A stretch of DNA of 64,000 nt from Candolleomyces eurysporus (lineage: Eukaryota > Basidiomycota > Agaricomycetes > Agaricales > Psathyrellaceae), in NCBI GenBank assembly GCA_027579435.1, contig JANBPK010000740.1, positions 87,111 through 151,110 on the forward strand, read 5' to 3'. The notes under the pieces were generated by a model, which saw only the letters and a program-made list of their open reading frames with translations, had not been told where the DNA came from and did not search any database. Of this stretch, positions 1-11,160 are shown in pieces (the first letter of the stretch is position 1; each line of letters starts with the position of its first letter). The translations under genes and the position numbers were made by a program.

Positions 1-1760
1 ACGACCCCTGATCTAATACAGGTCTTATCACTCGCTGAGAACTTTCTCCCGCATTCATCTGGATGCGTACCCGCCTTTGATTGGCACGAACTCATTTCTA
101 TTCTCCCCTCCTTGCCCGGTTCTTTCAGTGCATTCATCGTTGCACTACTCCCAATAGCTAGCAACTTCACCGTTGTCATCCGGATAGATGGTCATAGGGA
201 GGGTTCCTTGACCAAGAGACGCAATCCGAGAAGTAGACGACCCCGCCTTGAGTGTCCGTCCAATTCGTCAAGGCGCCCGGTGCATTTTAGTTCCGGAATG
301 AATGCACTAATAGGTGTTAGTTGGGTCTGGGATATGAGAACAGTTCACAAACCAAGGTGCACAGCGCTGCCAGTGGGAGTTATTTCCGAAAAAACGGTAG
401 GCTTTCAACGGCGACACCCTGCGTACGGCAATGGGCTGACCAGAGGTCTTGAGAAGGTGTCAGGCAAGAGAGTAATCATGTTCAATGGTATTATGAGCCT
501 TTGGAGGTTGGCTGTAGCTGCGACCGGTGTCCTGGAGTCGGAAAGCGTAATGACTCCTGTGGACATCTTGAGTCTGGGTGCTTGAATGGCTAGTTCCTCC
601 AACTGGGACCACTCCAATGGTGCATTCAAGGGAGCGTCCGCGAGGTTACCCCAAACGACGGTCTTCAATTCAGGAGCTCTCAGAAAGAGAGAGCTTGGAG
701 AGGCTGAGGCTGGCCACAGGTCGCTAGTCCCGGGCCCACTGATTCGCATGCAACTTGCGGTGAACAAGGACACCTTCTGGAACTTCAAATCCCNTNGTTG
801 GCAGTACTCTCCACTTTCGAAAACACACAGGGNCTCATCGGAGAGATCCAGATCGAGCAAGCAAATACGGTTTAAGGGAGAAGCTGGCGGAGTGCTTTCG
901 TCAGGGTGCAAGGCGGTGAAACATGAAGATTGCCTGCCGGAGATCAGTTACTAGTCAAACCCTAAACCACTGAGTGCGTTCCCATCCCCTTCGAGATTGT
1001 TCAAATAGATGTGAATGGAAGGCTAGAGCTTTGGGGTCTCTCCAAAGCGATAAACATGCGCGAGTAGAATTGGGGACTGCTTTCCACTCGTGATAGGGAG
1101 GTACTTGTCGGGTAGGCAGTGGACGAAAATATCCTCCAGTTCTGAAAGAGGTGACCAGGTGACAACAGAGCCATGTGGGAGCCGAAAATCTTGAGTTTCG
1201 TCCGAAGGTCAAGTAGATGAAAATAGCGCAACCTATAGCCTCCAGCTGCGTCATGAGTTCCTTGATGTACATCGTATCTGAGAAATCTCGCTGCATGAAG
1301 GAGAGTTTGTTCCCAAGAGCTCGTTGAGCAGTCGGTCCACTGGTTGCGATGTCTCAGCCTTGAGCCTGATAGTGATGGTGCTCATTTATGAGTGAGGGCA
1401 ATCCAAATGCGATCTTCCCCTGCTGTGCTGAGAGACTGGCGTGCAGGGAGATCTGGAGAGTCCAGTGAGGCGAATTCGTTCAGCGGCCGGCAAGTCGTTT
1501 CCCACGAAATTACTTGCTTGCATTCCAGAACGATGGCGTCATGATGGCTTTGTCCGAGTATCCAGCAGCAAACCACCAGTCCACAGTGCATACGTGAGCT
1601 CACACTCTGCTCCTCAAGGCCTCACTCTTCAAAGCTCATGCATACTCAATCATTGCACCGTACCTGTAGTGCCGCCCTCCCATGAAATGCGGATAAACCT
1701 CCCAATGGCCCCGACCGCGGCGCATTCCCGCCTCACCCACCTGCTCTTGGGTTCCCTCAA
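1..1760 (-). pseudogene. F-box/LRR-like gene fragments, multi-exon or decayed
   Basis: Several minus-strand open segments (about 911-405 and 1296-955) encode Leu-rich text such as LRAPELKTVVWGNL and SQLEELAIQAPRLKM, the style of leucine-rich regions in basidiomycete F-box proteins. An intron-like GT...AG pair joins the segment ending near 968 to the one starting near 927. No F-box start is visible, frames change repeatedly, and Ns lie at 784, 786 and 833. It could be a multi-exon gene whose 3' end lies beyond base 1, or a decayed copy. The family guess rests on amino-acid style only. Confidence 0.25.
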
Positions 1761-2003
1761 AGCACACGATTTTCCTCGTCAAAATCACTCGTGATACCGC
1801 ATTTACCTCATTTCCCGCCTATATTTCCCCACCACATGCCAACGATCGACGCAGAACCCCCAGCATGCGGGGTTCTAAGCCAGGGACCGGTAGATGGCCG
1901 GGGAAACGTCGGTGCTCGACCACATCCTCGAATCTAATAAATCCTCCCCCCATATGTCGGCGTTCGTGTCCCGGACTCTGCGAGGAGGAAGAGGCAGCTC
2001 ACC

Positions 2004-3469
2004 ATGACCTACTCCCCGCGACTCCTCCATCTCCTCATCCCAGGCATTATCGCCTTCTTCCTCTGTACCGCATCATCCGACGGTGTCGCCAACGCGAAAG
2101 CGGACCCTTCGACCGAGCCCCATGCCATTCGAGCTCCCCCGGCCGCGGTCTCCCTTCCTAGCAGAGGCTCGAATCGATGGGTCGACGCATGGGCTTCGAT
2201 GCCACAACTTACCGAACTGCACAACCTTCCGCCTGCGCCATTCAATGCCACTGGCCTCGTCTTCGCCAATACCACCCTCCGCCAAACCGTTCGTCTCACG
2301 CTAGGCGGTGATATCTTCAGGATTCGAATCTCGAACGCCTTTGGTGGAAGCGACCTTCCCATCACCGCTGTTTCTGTATCCCTCCCAGCGAATGCTTCCT
2401 CTGGCGTCAGTGGGGTGCAGGAAGGAACCTCTCAGAGGTTAACGTTTAGTGGAGAGGAGAGCGTTGTCATACCGATTGGTGCATTGGTCGTGTCCGATCC
2501 CGTGCGGGTAGGAGGAAGGGGAGGGTTGAAGCCTGGGACGGTGCTGACGGTTACCATCTATTCCCGGGAAGGGCAAACCTCGAACAGCGTCACCTCGCAT
2601 CCCGGCAGTCGTACTACCAGCTGGTTCATCCATGGCGACTACCTCGACGCGGTCGACTTCCCGAGCGAGGCTGCGGAGGGTGTAGAAGCGAAAACGGGGG
2701 NTGGCTCACTGGTATTGGCTCAGTGCAGTCGAGGCTTGGACTTCGAAGCGTAATAGCGCGCTTGTCATCGTCGGAGATAGCATCACCGATGGAAGGGGGA
2801 GCACTGACAACGCCAACAACAGGTACGCACCATACGTTGACTCTCTATTTCTCGAACTGACCATCCTCTCCTTCCTTTCGTCTGCATAGATGGCCTGACC
2901 TCCTCCACCAACGTTTCCTCTCCTCCCGCCGCCCCTCACTCCAAGCTCTCTCCGTCATCAACCAAGCAGCTGGCGGCAACCGCATCCTATACGACGGACT
3001 CGGTCCCAACGGTCTCTCCCGTATCGACCGAGACGTCCTCTCCCACTCCGCCGTGACCCATGCCATCATCTTCATCGGCGTCAACGACATCGGTAATACT
3101 CCCACCGACCCCACTGTCCAAGCCGCCCTCGCCAACCGCCTCATCTGGTCGTTCAAGCAAATGGCCGAACGCCTCCACGCACACGACATAGTTGTCCTCG
3201 GAGCGACTATCACGCCTTTCAGCGGACCCGTCCAAGGGTACTCGGACCCCAACAGGGAGAAGACGAGGCAGACTGTGAATTCGTGGATCAGGAGGAACGG
3301 AGGAGCGTTTGACGCTGTGTTGGACTTTGATAGGATCTTGGCGGATCCTGCGAACCCTGCGCAGCTGAAGGACGAGTATAATACGGGGGATTATTTGCAT
3401 CCGAACGTTGCTGGGTTCCAGGCGTTGGCGGATAACATTCCGTTGCAGGTGTTTGATTTGAGGTTGTAG
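2004..3469 (+). CDS. Secreted SGNH/GDSL-family esterase (lipase/acylhydrolase-like)
   Basis: This is a predicted extracellular SGNH hydrolase of the fungal GDSL type, likely an esterase that removes acyl or acetyl groups; its substrate cannot be told from sequence. Exons are 2004-2822 and 2890-3469, with a 67 bp GT-AG intron. The N-terminus has a hydrophobic signal peptide (residues 1 to about 30). A beta-rich N-terminal domain follows, then the catalytic domain. Block I GDSITDG carries the nucleophilic Ser, the block III-type motif GVNDIG carries the oxyanion Asn, and DYLHPN carries the Asp-His pair, so all catalytic residues are present. The frame breaks once, at an N at 2701 inside a G run; deleting that N restores a continuous frame into a Trp-rich strand just before block I. 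I therefore treat the gene as intact with a consensus error. Family confidence is high. Confidence 0.85.
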
Positions 3470-3763
3470 ATTGATGAAGATACTACCCAGGCCGTGGTCG
3501 TGTACTAATATCGCTAAAAACAAAATTGACCCGTTCTTACCGCTCATGTCAGTTTGTGTGGTTGGTTCAGGCGGTTACCAACTTTCGCGCGGACTTTTTC
3601 GACAAGGATCTGGGGGTGAGTTCCTCTGGGTTGAGTTTGACAATATTGACTACTGAGGACTTTTCAGACTGATTAAACGCTATTACCATTGTTCTGTAAA
3701 CCTACGCAATACACGACTGGGACAAGTGGCACTGGCGAGGAGAAATACCCTTCAATCCCCTCC

Positions 3764-5936
3764 CTACTTCGACGTCCTCTTTGGCGCGTTAGGCCTCGTC
3801 GACGTCGTCGTTGTCGCTGTAGCACTCGCTTGTTTCTTCGGCGCTGTCTTGGATGGGGGCTTGGGCTTGGTGTTGTTGGCCGCTGGTTTCTTCGGCGCTG
3901 GTGCTGGCTTGGGCTTGGGCTTCGCGTTATTGACTGGCTTCTTCGCTGCTGCCTGTGCCTTGGGCTTGGCAGGAGCTGGTTTCTTCACTGCCGCCGCCTG
4001 TGCCTTGGGCTTCTGGTTGCTGGCTGGTTTCTTCGATGCAGGCTGTGCCTTGGGCTTGGTGTTGTTGACCGGTTTCTTCGCTGCCGTCGCCGCCTTGGGC
4101 TTCTTCACCGCTGCTTGTGCCTTCGGCTTCTGGTTGTTGGCCGGTTTCTTCGAGGGCGTCTGTGCTTTGGTCTTCGGCTTTGGCTGAGTCTTTGCCTTGG
4201 TCGCTTTGCCAGCCGAGTTCTTCGACGCTTTCGTAGCCTTGGCAGGCGCCTTTGCGTTTGTTGACTTCTTTGCAGGTGCCTTGGTTGTTGCCTTCTTCGC
4301 AGGTGCCTTGGTTGTCGACTTCTTTGCAGGTGCCTTTGCATTTTTTGAGGACTTCGTCGCCGGTGCCTTGTTTGCTGGTGCCTTGGCCGTTGACTTCTTT
4401 GCAGGTGCCTTTGCACTTGTCGAGGACTTCGTCCCTGCTGCCTTGTTTGCTGGCGCATTCTTGGTAGACGCGTTCTTTGCTGGATCAGCCTTTGCCGTTG
4501 CCTTCTTGTTCTTGGACGCTCCCGAAGAACCGACAGGGACACAGTTGGTATCGTACCCGGCCTTCGAAACCAGGTTCACGGGCCCTTGGATCTGGATGTA
4601 GCTGGTTCGGTCGGCTGCGCTGAGGATTTTGTCTATGTTCACAGAATCTATCAGGACGTTAGTGGGTTCATTTATCCTAAGTAAAGTAGAGGTGGTGATG
4701 CGAACACTTGTAATGCTTCCCCCCATTGGGGTCGTTCTTTGCCGCGCGCTTGTCGTCAAAGTTGAACCATACGTATCCTTTGGCGACGATTGGGATCCTG
4801 CCTGAGGCTGTGGCTCTGCAAGTTTGAGTTTGCATCTAGGGTTCGTCAAGGTGAGGCTAAGGAAGGCGGAGAAGTGGCCAAGGCGCAACGTACAGTCATT
4901 TTACACTGCTTTCCATCAGCGTTCTCGAACTCTTGTGTAATGGTTTGGATCTTGCCGGATTTTTGCGTCGTTCTGGGTATTGATCGTAAGACATCGGTAG
5001 TGCAAGAAATGAAAGAAGTGCAGTATAAAAGAGAGACCGTACGTCTTCGATTGCTCGTTCGTGACTGTTGTAGAAAACGAGTTCTCAACGCCGAGATCCA
5101 TCACTTCGGGGATGGTGAACCCAACATTGAACGACACGGTGTTGGTGATAGAACTTGATTCTATTGCATAGTGAATCATTTCAGTAAACAAACCGAACTC
5201 GGAAAAAGGGATTGAGAGTTGGAGGAGAAAGGGATAGAAAAACGTACGGGTCACAGTAAAACTCGACTCTGTCTCGACGCCAGATTGTTGCTGGAAGGTA
5301 ATCTTTGAGCTCGTTCCTGTACTCTTTCCCTGAACCTCTGAGGAGGTTTTCTCGCAAACCGGTTTCTCTATCAACGAAACGGAGATGTTTTGATCAGTTT
5401 TGAATATGGCAAGAATTGTGGCTAGGGCTTACGAGACCATTGAAGATTTACAGTCGCTACATCGATGCAAGCGTTTGCCGGTCTGTCGCGATACTATAAG
5501 GCAGGATTGTAGGTTAGAGCAGGGACTTTGAAAGATGATCGATGGTATTGTACGAACGTCGGTTGGGTTGGTAACAATATTGACTTTCCCGCCACCATAA
5601 TTATCCTGGGCATATTGTTCAATCTTTTTCCAACCAGGGACTGCAAATCGACGTCCCAGATGGGCATTAGAAAGCGAAAGGGGAGAAAGATGGGGCGCGT
5701 ACGCTGCTTAGCCTGGTCGACTGACAACGGGTAGCAACTACCCGCTTGACGAGTAACAAGATCTTCGAATTCGGCCGTTGTCATGCGGATAGGCATGGAC
5801 GTCGACATTGTCGTCGACGTGAGCAAGACGACCAAGGACAGTAAACGGTGCATCTGAGCGTACACCAATGAGGATGCATTAAGTCGTACCCATAAAAGTT
5901 GAACAAATCACTTACGGAGAGGGATCGGATCATCAT
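3764..5936 (-). CDS. Secreted aerolysin/ETX-MTX2-like beta-rich protein with giant Lys/Ala/Pro tail (paralog 1)
   Basis: Nine exons: 5916-5936, 5703-5853, 5558-5640, 5433-5493, 5248-5367, 5043-5160, 4894-4972, 4706-4835 and 3764-4647, giving 548 aa in one frame. The start is a Met-Met signal peptide split by a 62 bp intron. The middle has Ser/Thr-rich strands of alternating polarity around a short hydrophobic segment, which suggests the aerolysin/ETX-MTX2 pore-forming fold; this is inference from pattern, not a firm family match. A conserved block (KGYVWFNF) precedes the last exon. From about base 4525 to the stop, roughly 250 residues are almost only Lys, Ala, Pro, Thr, Ser and Asn in AKAPAKKST-like units, resembling histone H1 tails. 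Exons 2-8 match the downstream paralog in length base for base; only the last exon differs (884 versus 212 nt). Secretion is predicted; the role is unknown. Confidence 0.6.
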
Positions 5937-6072
5937 AACGTTGTTTGAAGCTTTGGAAGGGATGGAGGAGATTTGAGATCGGTTTTTTGGAGTGGGTGTG
6001 CTCGTTAACCTGTAACTTGCTTGGAAGAGGGAGAGACCGGCTCTGGAGTCTCCTCCATTCTGAATAGCACTT

Positions 6073-6080
6073 CTTTTATA
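6073..6080 (-). promoter_or_regulatory. TATA box of paralog 1
   Basis: Minus-strand TATAAAAG lies about 140 bp upstream of the ATG at 5936. The second paralog has a TATAAAG at almost the same distance, so the promoter was probably copied together with the gene. Confidence 0.5.
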
Positions 6081-6334
6081 CGTTCCAAGGGTTGAGAGCG
6101 TGTCCAGCTGCAAGGTTGTCGTCGTACCAGCGAATCCATTAGACCATTAGACTGAATGGCTTGAAGAAAGGGACCTTGATACAGCTGTCGTATTTGTCTC
6201 AATCGAAGGACTCCACAATCATGAATCTTGTCCGCTCCCAATCTTTTTCATCACACCAAAAAGATTAACCCACTCTTTGCAGTGCTGAGCCTTCAGTGTG
6301 CCAATGACATGTTATCAGGCCAGATGCTGAGGAT

Positions 6335-6650
6335 GAAGTTCAGTTACTGAAGCGTTCAAACTGCTCAAAGAAGGTCGCATATATTTGATTCAGTGCCCTC
6401 TCTTCTCCAGCATGCCGTCGCATAATTGTAGCACCTTCTACAACAGTTGTAGGAACAGAAGGCACTCCACCAGGTGTCACGTCCGTTCTTCCAAACCGGG
6501 CCCNGGGTCTCGAAAATCTTTAAGAACATCCAGTCACAACTCTCAGGTCCCTTGACAATGGGCATCATGATATCCATGATGTACAACAACTCAATGTTTC
6601 GGATTGCCCACTGCGCTGCGCACGACTGCAAACCTAACCGACAGTCGGTG
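6335..6650 (-). CDS. Possible short unrecognised gene or gene end
   Basis: A minus-strand reading frame runs from about 6631 through an N at 6503. It can be spliced (donor near 6455, acceptor ending TTGTAG near 6427) into a hydrophilic C-terminus containing MRRHAGEERALNQ and ending at a TGA near 6340. The spliced tail looks more protein-like than the unspliced frame. No family is recognised and the 5' part is unclear. It could be a relic. The rest of 5937-6334 holds the paralog 1 promoter and nothing else I can name. Confidence 0.2.
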
Positions 6651-7002
6651 ATAGTGAGGGAAATACAGTAGGGAATTGATTGAGTGGAACGAAGAAAGGT
6701 GACATTTCACCGATCGTCATTTCCTCCTTCACCTCGATCTGCTCTCCCTCCTTTCTCTCTTTTCTTGGCTGTTCACCTTCGGCACCTCAAGCGGCTATGA
6801 GCGTTGTGAAATAAAAATAACGGGAGGATTAAGCCTGGAATCCGGTCAGGGCTCATACGGCGAGCTTCCACTACGACGGTCCCGCTTAGATCGCACTACT
6901 CTTATATTCTGGCGGCCCATCTAACTATTGAACGTACTTGGTGCACACCGGGTAGACTCGAGATCCAAGCTCTCGAGTTGAGAGATACGGTCAATCTTTG
7001 CT
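6651..7002. other. Intergenic, no gene recognised
   Basis: Pyrimidine-rich and AT-rich stretches and the 3' flank of the second beta-rich paralog. I see no convincing coding frame, tRNA or repeat. Confidence 0.5.
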
Positions 7003-8473
7003 TCAATTTTTCTTCGTCGACTTCTTCGATACCTTCGCCTTGGGCTTGCTTGATCCTTTGGCGGACTTCTTTGACGCTTTGGTGCCCTTCCTCTTTCCGA
7101 TCGGGACGCAGTTGGTGTCGTACCCAGCCTTCGAAACCATATTCACGGGCCCCTGGATCTCGATGTAGCTGGTGCGTTCGGACGGGCTGAGGATCTTCTC
7201 AATGTTCGCGGAGTCTACACGGCCGTACGTCCATATCAGCGATTCCTGGCTGAGAGTACAAGGGTGTAGAAAACTCACACTTGAAGTGCTTTCCTCCTTT
7301 CGGATTCTTCTTGGAGGCACGTTTATCCACGAAGTTGAACCAGACGTACCCCTTCGCTACGACGGGGATCTTGCCTGAGGCGGTCGCTCGGCAAGTTTTG
7401 GTTTCCACCTACACGTAGGCGAATGTATTGCTTTAGTGTGAGACCGTGTCTAAGGTGCATCGAACGTACCTGCAATCTACACTGCTTCCCATCAGAGTTC
7501 TCGAATTCTTGAGTGAGGGTTTGGATCTTGCCGGATTTCTGCCTTGTCCTGTCGTTGATATATGAGGATCGAACGAAATCAGGCCTTGAGAGGTATAAAC
7601 CTACGTCTTCGATTGCTCGTTAGATACCGTTGTCGAAAACGAGTGCTCTGCACCAAAATTCGCTACATCAGGGATCGTGAACCCGACGTTGAACTTGACG
7701 GTATTGGTGATAGAGCTTGCTCCTAGGATGGCGAGCATCGGCATAATGATAAATCGTGATGAAGTCGGTCGAGCTTACGAGTCACAGTTAAAGACGTCTC
7801 TGTCTCCACGCCCGATTGTTGCTGGAATGTGATTTTTGAGCTGGTTCCACTGCTCTTTCCCTTGATATCTACAGAGGTTTTGTCGCACACCGGCTTCTCT
7901 GAAGACGAGAATGGAGTCAGAGCAGTGTTTTCATCCCGGCGTGGAAGAGAGACCTACGGGACCATCGGAGGGGTACAGTCGCAACTTCGATGCAAGCGTT
8001 TGCCGGTCTGTCTTGGAACTGAGGAGGATGAGAAAGTCAGACGATGCTTACGACCGGAACAGTCNNTGACGTATGCCAGTGGGACGTACGTCGTCTGGAT
8101 TTGTAACAATATTAACTTTACCGCCACCCCAGTTATCCTTGGCGTACTGCTCGATCTTTTTCCAGCCAGGAACTGTCAGTAACAGGAGGATCAATCGGCC
8201 GTATTCATGAAAGATAAGTCAATGGAACACGTACGTCGTTTGGCCTGGTCGACTGTCAACGGGTAACAGCTTCCTGCTTGCCGTGTAACAAGATCCTCAT
8301 ACTCGTCCATCGTCATACTGAGAGGCATGGATGCCGACATCGTAGTCGACATGACCAAGACGGCCAAGGAAAGGAGTTGGCTTTTCTAATTATACGTGGA
8401 GGATGAATAAAGTACTGCGCTCAGAACGAGTATCTGACCAGGGACGTACCGAAAGGGGACTGAGCATCATCAT
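7003..8473 (-). CDS. Secreted aerolysin/ETX-MTX2-like beta-rich protein, short tail (paralog 2)
   Basis: Nine exons: 8450-8473, 8235-8385, 8090-8172, 7958-8018, 7779-7898, 7605-7722, 7470-7548, 7279-7408 and 7003-7214, giving 325 aa. The start is a Met-Met-Met signal peptide split by an intron, as in paralog 1. The Ser/Thr-rich alternating strands, the conserved Cys-containing block DRPANACI and the block KGYVWFNF are all shared. The C-terminus has only a short Lys-rich tail of about 28 residues, probably the ancestral state from which paralog 1's tail grew. The intron between exons 3 and 4 contains two Ns (8065-8066), outside coding sequence. The fold assignment is inference from the strand pattern. 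The gene lies head-to-tail behind paralog 1, so the pair is a tandem duplication. Confidence 0.6.
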
Positions 8474-8609
8474 GATAGCGTCGAATAGATAGATACTCAA
8501 GGGGGAATATGAAAATTATTCTTTGGAGGCGCGTGTGCTCGTTATCCAGTAACTTGCTCGAATGCGGGGAGGCCAGCTCTGAGAGATCCTTCACTCTGAA
8601 GGACACTCC

Positions 8610-8616
8610 CTTTATA
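8610..8616 (-). promoter_or_regulatory. TATA box of paralog 2
   Basis: Minus-strand TATAAAG about 140 bp upstream of the ATG at 8473, matching the position of the TATA box of paralog 1. Confidence 0.5.
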
Positions 8617-8619
8617 CAT

Positions 8620-10269
8620 GCTCCAGAATTTGATTAAAGGATACGACTGAAGGCGCGTCTTCGAATTACTACCGGGTCGACATGGAGAGGGTTTTTTCAA
8701 CAGTCGCAGTGAGCCCAAGCCTCGGCAGCCTCTGCGCCGTTGGCTTGGAGCAAGGAGCCTGAAGGGACTCTTTGATCTAGCTGTCAGATATCAATAGATA
8801 GAAGGATTTCTCGCTCGAAATTCTCGATTCCTCTTCCCAGCTGCTCATCCTTCATCAGCGCGCAAAAGGCTAAGCCATCACCCTGTCGTTAGGTACGGAG
8901 CAAAAACTCTCAAGGTACAACAAGAACACATGTTTTCCAAGTTCAGGACTGGACTCTGTTGGGACGGCGAGGCGCTACCGTGGGATGATCGTACGCTGTC
9001 CTGGTGATTTGTAGGTAGCGAATATACTGCTTCATTACTTGCTGCGCCTATTACAGGACTGCGGAAGTCAGCTTTTATCATGCGGGTTAGTTTGAGCGAT
9101 CGAGCAGGAAGACAAAGTACTTGAAGAACCCGGGTTTTTAAAAAAACTGNNGCCTCAAACGTTCATCCTCGACACTTCTTGACAATGTCAATCAGCATCA
9201 GATCTATGATGCGCAAGTCATTGCGTATGTACAAAGTTTCTTAAATAGTATCCTGGAGAATCAATTCAGTTATTCGGACCGCGTTTTTGGTTGACTTACG
9301 GCTGTTGAATTTAGTATAGAAAGACCGAGGTAAATACTTACAGGTGAACGGTGTTTCTGAGGTGACGGGCAAGCAGAACCTGTCTCGCTTGCAGTTAGTG
9401 AGAACTATCGTGCAGAGCTGAGAGAGTAGAGTAGTAAACATGAGTAAACACCAAAGCTACGCTTTCCGGGTGTCTTTGACCTAATTATAACCAGCATTCC
9501 AGAATGAGAGGGAAGGCGAAAGATCTGTTGACATGACCCTTTGAAGTTTGCTGACGGATTTTGAGCTCGAAGAGGCCGCCGCTGCCGGTGTGCGGCTAGT
9601 TACACTCTCCAGTGTAAGTTTGAGACAATCCAGAAGGGACGTGCCATTATAAGGAAGTGATGCATTCGTCCTGTGTGAAATTTGGGGGACAAGAGTGACT
9701 GACTACCAGATCAGATATAGGTCTGCCACGCTTTCTCCTCCGATCTCATGATGCCTGGTCGGGTTGCTGGTGTAATGGGGATAGTATTAGTTAGGTCAAC
9801 CTCGTCGCAGAAAGCTTGAGTTGAAGGAGGGGAGCTACTCACATCTTTGCCATATCTCGTCTCCAAGCTCTCCAACCGAGACAACGATAAACTCTGCGCT
9901 CGTTCCTACTCTTGGCTGAGATGTTTTAATCGGACCCGAACACGACTGCCAGCTTCTTGAGATGGTTGAAAGTTGAATGAATCAGTGTCCGGTTTCGCTC
10001 GCTTCGAATCCTTCCAATTTAATAGTAAGTAGGTACCTTCCATTTTGATTTCCTCAAGCTCCCAATTACACGTTACGGCGGCAGTGAATCAGAGTATCGT
10101 GCGTTAATGATGTTACGAACTCTCATATTTGTGATCGGCGTCGCCTGGGCTCGCTCCTCAGAGGATACGGAATGCTGCTCGCCAGAGTATTATAAAANTA
10201 TAAAATCTAAACACCCAAAGCTTTCAAGAAATTACAAGTATTGATACAGCATATTAAGAAGGACCTCAC
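8620..10269. other. Gene-poor stretch with two weak minus-strand coding hints
   Basis: A minus ORF at 9441-9241 begins with a Met and has several Cys, with a possible donor at about 9351, but has no known family. Further up, minus exons near 9960-9860 (text SVGELGDEIWQR, then a GTGAGT donor) and 9776-9715 can be spliced to a stop; this may be the end of a small gene or a relic. Ns occur at 9150-9151 and 10198. The last 40 bases are the 3' flank of the WD40 gene. Confidence 0.25.
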
Positions 10270-11160
10270 TCAAACTAATATCCCTTCTGCATTCCAGATC
10301 CGAACGGTACCGCGGGAGGAGCCAGAGACAATGCGCTTGCCATCAGGAGAGATTACAACAGAAAGCACCAGACCTGTGTGCCCTCGCAGCGGCTCTCCCA
10401 CCTGGTTCCCCGTCTCCAAATCCCAAATTCGAATCGTCCTGTCGTCAGACCCAGAGACGATGTGCTTGCCATCGGGTGAGATCGCGACAGACTTGACATC
10501 GTCGCTGTGCCCTTGTAGTGGCTCTCCTACTTGCGTCCCTGTCTCCGCATCCCAGATCCGAATCGTATCGTCTGTGTAGCAGGAGAAAATGCGCTTGCCG
10601 TCAGGCGATATTGCGACAGAAACCACCGAATACGTTTGCTCTTGCAACAGCTCTCCTACTTGCTCCCCCGTCTCCGCATCCCAGATCCAAATGGGCTCGT
10701 CTCTGGAGCCGGAGACAATCCGCTTGCCGTCAGGTGAGATTGCGACAAACAACACCGAACCCCTGTGCCCTTGCAGTGGGTCTCCCACCTGCATTCCCGT
10801 CTCTGCGTCCCAGATCCGAATCGTGCTGTCTCCAGAGCCGGAGACGATACGCTTGCCGTCACGCGAAAAAGCGACAGACAAGACCAAACGTTCGTGCCCC
10901 TCTAGTGATTCTCCAACTTGCATCCCCGTCTCTGCATCCCACACCCGGATCGTCTCGTCATCGGAACCGGAGACAATCAGCTTGCCGTCAGGCGAGATTG
11001 CAACAGAGTTGATATCGCCTCTGTGCCCAAGCAGCGGTTCTCCGACTTGCGCTCCCGTCTCCATGTCCCAAATTCGGATTGTTCCGTCCAAGGAGCCGGA
11101 GACGATGCGTTTGCCGTCAGGCGAGATGGCGACGGACTGCACCATCGAACTGTGCCCTTG
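10270..11160 (-). repeat. Seven near-identical WD40-coding repeats
   Basis: A DNA tandem repeat of about 126-129 bp per unit encodes the WD40 propeller. Units share long runs of DNA identity as well as protein identity, which points to recent amplification or gene conversion. Unit differences fall mostly just before and after the SVAISPDGKRIVSGS and IRIWDAETG cores. Confidence 0.85.

Noticed and set aside
3689..4601. Long plus-strand ORFs opposite the Lys-rich tail, rich in Phe, Ala and Leu
   Set aside because: They are antisense shadows of the AKAPAKKST-type repeat; the minus frame continues from well-spliced exons shared with a paralog.
10270..11160. CRISPR-like or satellite array
   Set aside because: The period of about 127 bp is a coding WD40 unit in a eukaryotic gene; no spacers.
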